Shown in pieces: positions 62,514 through 64,000 of a stretch of DNA of 64,000 bases; position 1 is the stretch's first letter; the number at the start of each line of letters is the position of its first letter. Position numbers and translations under genes: made by a program. A model generated the notes under the pieces. That model was not told the origin of the DNA. It worked only from the letters and a program-made list of their open reading frames with translations, and searched no databases. This DNA comes from Hyaloraphidium curvatum (Eukaryota; Monoblepharomycota; Hyaloraphidiomycetes; Hyaloraphidiales; Hyaloraphidiaceae): contig JAIVFI010000026.1 of NCBI GenBank assembly GCA_025558095.1, forward strand, positions 186,001-250,000, in the 5' to 3' direction.

Positions 62514-64000
62514 TCAAAGCTTCGGCTTCTCCCCCAGTCTGAACCAGTTCCTTCCCCCGTCCTTCCCGCCGTCGTTCCACGCCCACCCCTCCATCCCGAT
62601 CGGCTCCACCTCCCCCCCCGTCAGCACCCCCACCGTTCCCGCATCCTTGCCGTCCACGCATGCGAGGAACCTCTTCCCGTCCAGCCGCCCGATCACCCAG
62701 CCGCGTTCCGGGGCGCCGGAGCGGGAGTACTCGACGGTGTAGGTCTCGATGGTTGCGCGGGTGGGGGCGCGAGGCACGCTTTCGAGGAGGGGTGGGGGAG
62801 CGGTGGGAGGGGGGTATTGGTAGGGGATGGGGTTGGACGAGGGGTACGGGCGGCGCGGGGTTTCGGTGGAGAAGAGGACGACGTGGTGCTTGGTGAGGAA
62901 CTGTGAGGTCCATGAAAGACAGGGTCGATGGCGGATCAGTTGGCGCCATCGGAGTTCCCGCCCATGATGCCCCACCTCGCCGTTCCCGTGCACGAGCCCG
63001 ACCTTCCCCCTACCTTCCCGCAGCGCCCGCACCACCGCCACCGCCCCGTGCCCCGAGTAGTTGATCCCCCCGAAGAACGTGTTTCCCCCGCACAGGCTCA
63101 GCGGTCTGTCCGTCCCTCTGGGATCGATCCCCAGGTGGCGCGCCGAGATCTTGACCATGATCGGGAAGCACGAATACAGGTCGATCAGGTCGATGTCCTT
63201 GGTCCCCGACAGCCCGGCGGCGGCGACGGCGGCCTCGAAGGAGGCCTCCATGGCGAAGGAGCGGGAGTATGAGGAGCGCGCGAGGATGTCCGTGGAGTCG
63301 GAGGCGCCGGCGCCGCCGAGGACGTGCACCATCTTGGAGGCGGGTATGCCGAGGCGTTTCGCGGCGGAGGCCGAGGCGATGACGACGGCGAAGGATTGGT
63401 TGCAGGGGAGGATGGCGTTCATGAGCAGTGGGTCTGTTTTGGACGCGATCAGCGAGCAGCGCGGCGCACGGAGGTCGGCGACCGACATGGGTAGCAGATC
63501 ATGCGGTTGCTTGGCGAGATGGTCGAGATTTCGTCCGCGGTCTTGGCCCCGTCGCCATAGAACCACGCGCCCTCGTTGGTCTGCGCGATTTTGCTCAGCT
63601 CCGCGTACTGCACGTGCGATCCAGTCAGCCACTCAAGCCGCCTCGATCCCGCGACAAAGCAACCCACTATCTCGGCCGACTCCCTGTCGGCCTCCTTCTG
63701 CGTCTTGCCCTGCGCCGCACGCAGCGCCAGCTCGAACATCGGATAGATCTGCACCGGCTTGTCGAGCCCGTGGCGCTCGCACAGGTCCGACGCCATGCTG
63801 TACTTCCGCTCGCGGGAAGACCCGAGCGCCGTGCGCGCGGGGGCTGTCCACCCCGCCGGCGCGGTTCCGTTCTGCGCGGCCCACGCGTTGAGCGAGTACC
63901 ACGCCTCGCCGCCGGCGACAACTGCCACGTGCGACTCGCCGCGGGCGACGCGCCGCGCGGCCTCGTCGAGGTACCTCATCGGCGTGTTGCCGCCGATGTC
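62514..64000 (-). CDS. Thiolase-like acetyl-CoA acetyltransferase (5' end beyond the window)
   Basis: The N-terminal end is outside the right edge. Visible blocks: DIGGNTPMRYLDEAARRV at the edge, AVVAGGEAWYSL, MASDLCERHGLDKPVQIYPM, NRMICYPYPLLMNA (joined across a 50-nt intron), HVLGGAGASDSTDI, IDLYSCFPIMV, LCGGNTFFGGINYSGHGAVA and GNGEFLTKHHVVLFS (joined across an 82-nt intron). The C-terminus carries the extra domain of TLP1-type proteins (TYTVEYSRSGAPERGWVIG, RLDGKRFLACVDG). This group of thiolase-like proteins probably acts in CoA-thioester metabolism; several lack a classical second Cys, and I cannot confirm thiolysis here. Confidence 0.85.

Noticed and set aside
1-64000. tRNA, rRNA, CRISPR or transposon features
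   Set aside because: I found no cloverleaf with a normal T-arm sequence, no rRNA-like sequence, no regular spacer arrays, and no transposase or reverse-transcriptase motifs or long terminal repeats. A short tRNA could still be missed by eye.
1-64000. Bacterial origin of the window because of GloVer repeats and high GC
   Set aside because: Spliceosomal introns in nearly every multi-exon gene and EB1, Ubp2 and MYND proteins are eukaryotic.

Overview
The window is nuclear eukaryotic DNA, GC-rich and gene-dense, with very short spliceosomal introns. Most introns are 50-63 nt, start with GTGGGT or a close variant, and many carry CTGAC or CTAAC shortly before the AG. A CRH-like GH16 cell-wall transglycosylase, a fungal-type Ubp2 deubiquitinase, an EB1 protein and many MYND zinc fingers point to a fungus. 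An early-diverging, chytrid-like lineage is my inference; no rRNA or other marker gene is present to prove it.

Left third (1-20 kb). Two paralogous genes of about 1,220-1,260 codons lie head to head (1500-5605 minus, 11372-15351 plus). Each encodes an N-terminal membrane anchor, a Cys/Thr-rich stalk, three proprotein-convertase-type P domains separated by Ser/Thr-rich linkers, and a C-terminal repeat domain of the bacterial GloVer type. A type II membrane glycosyltransferase and an Fe(II)/2-oxoglutarate oxygenase lie between them. MYND genes converge on the 3' end of both paralogs, one of them badly decayed, so the 20 kb looks like an ancient inverted segmental duplication. A decaying kinase and a 5'-truncated MYND copy sit on the right arm.

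Middle (19.6-41.4 kb). FMN reductase, a membrane-anchored beta-helix protein, the GH16 enzyme, an OsmC-like protein, a short-chain dehydrogenase, an isopenicillin-N-synthase-like oxygenase and EB1 are followed by a kinase cluster: an ankyrin-repeat kinase divergent from a receptor-like kinase whose ectodomain is a seven-bladed RCC1-type propeller, then a related membrane kinase broken by an in-frame TAA. F-box, ILEI-domain and RING-H2 genes follow.

Right third (41.5-64 kb). MYND proteins, a second oxygenase, two NmrA-type reductases, two tandem four-helix membrane protein genes with the same six-exon structure, an alcohol dehydrogenase lacking its structural-zinc lobe, F-box genes, Ubp2, small acidic proteins, a glyoxalase-fold protein, an HSL-type esterase and a thiolase that runs off the right edge.

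Several genes need a one-base shift to read through (MYND 17.5 kb, kinase 16.3 kb, F-box genes, esterase). Some are probably real pseudogenes and some may be assembly errors at G/C tracts; I mark each. Splice sites were inferred by eye from GT-AG, phase and family conservation.
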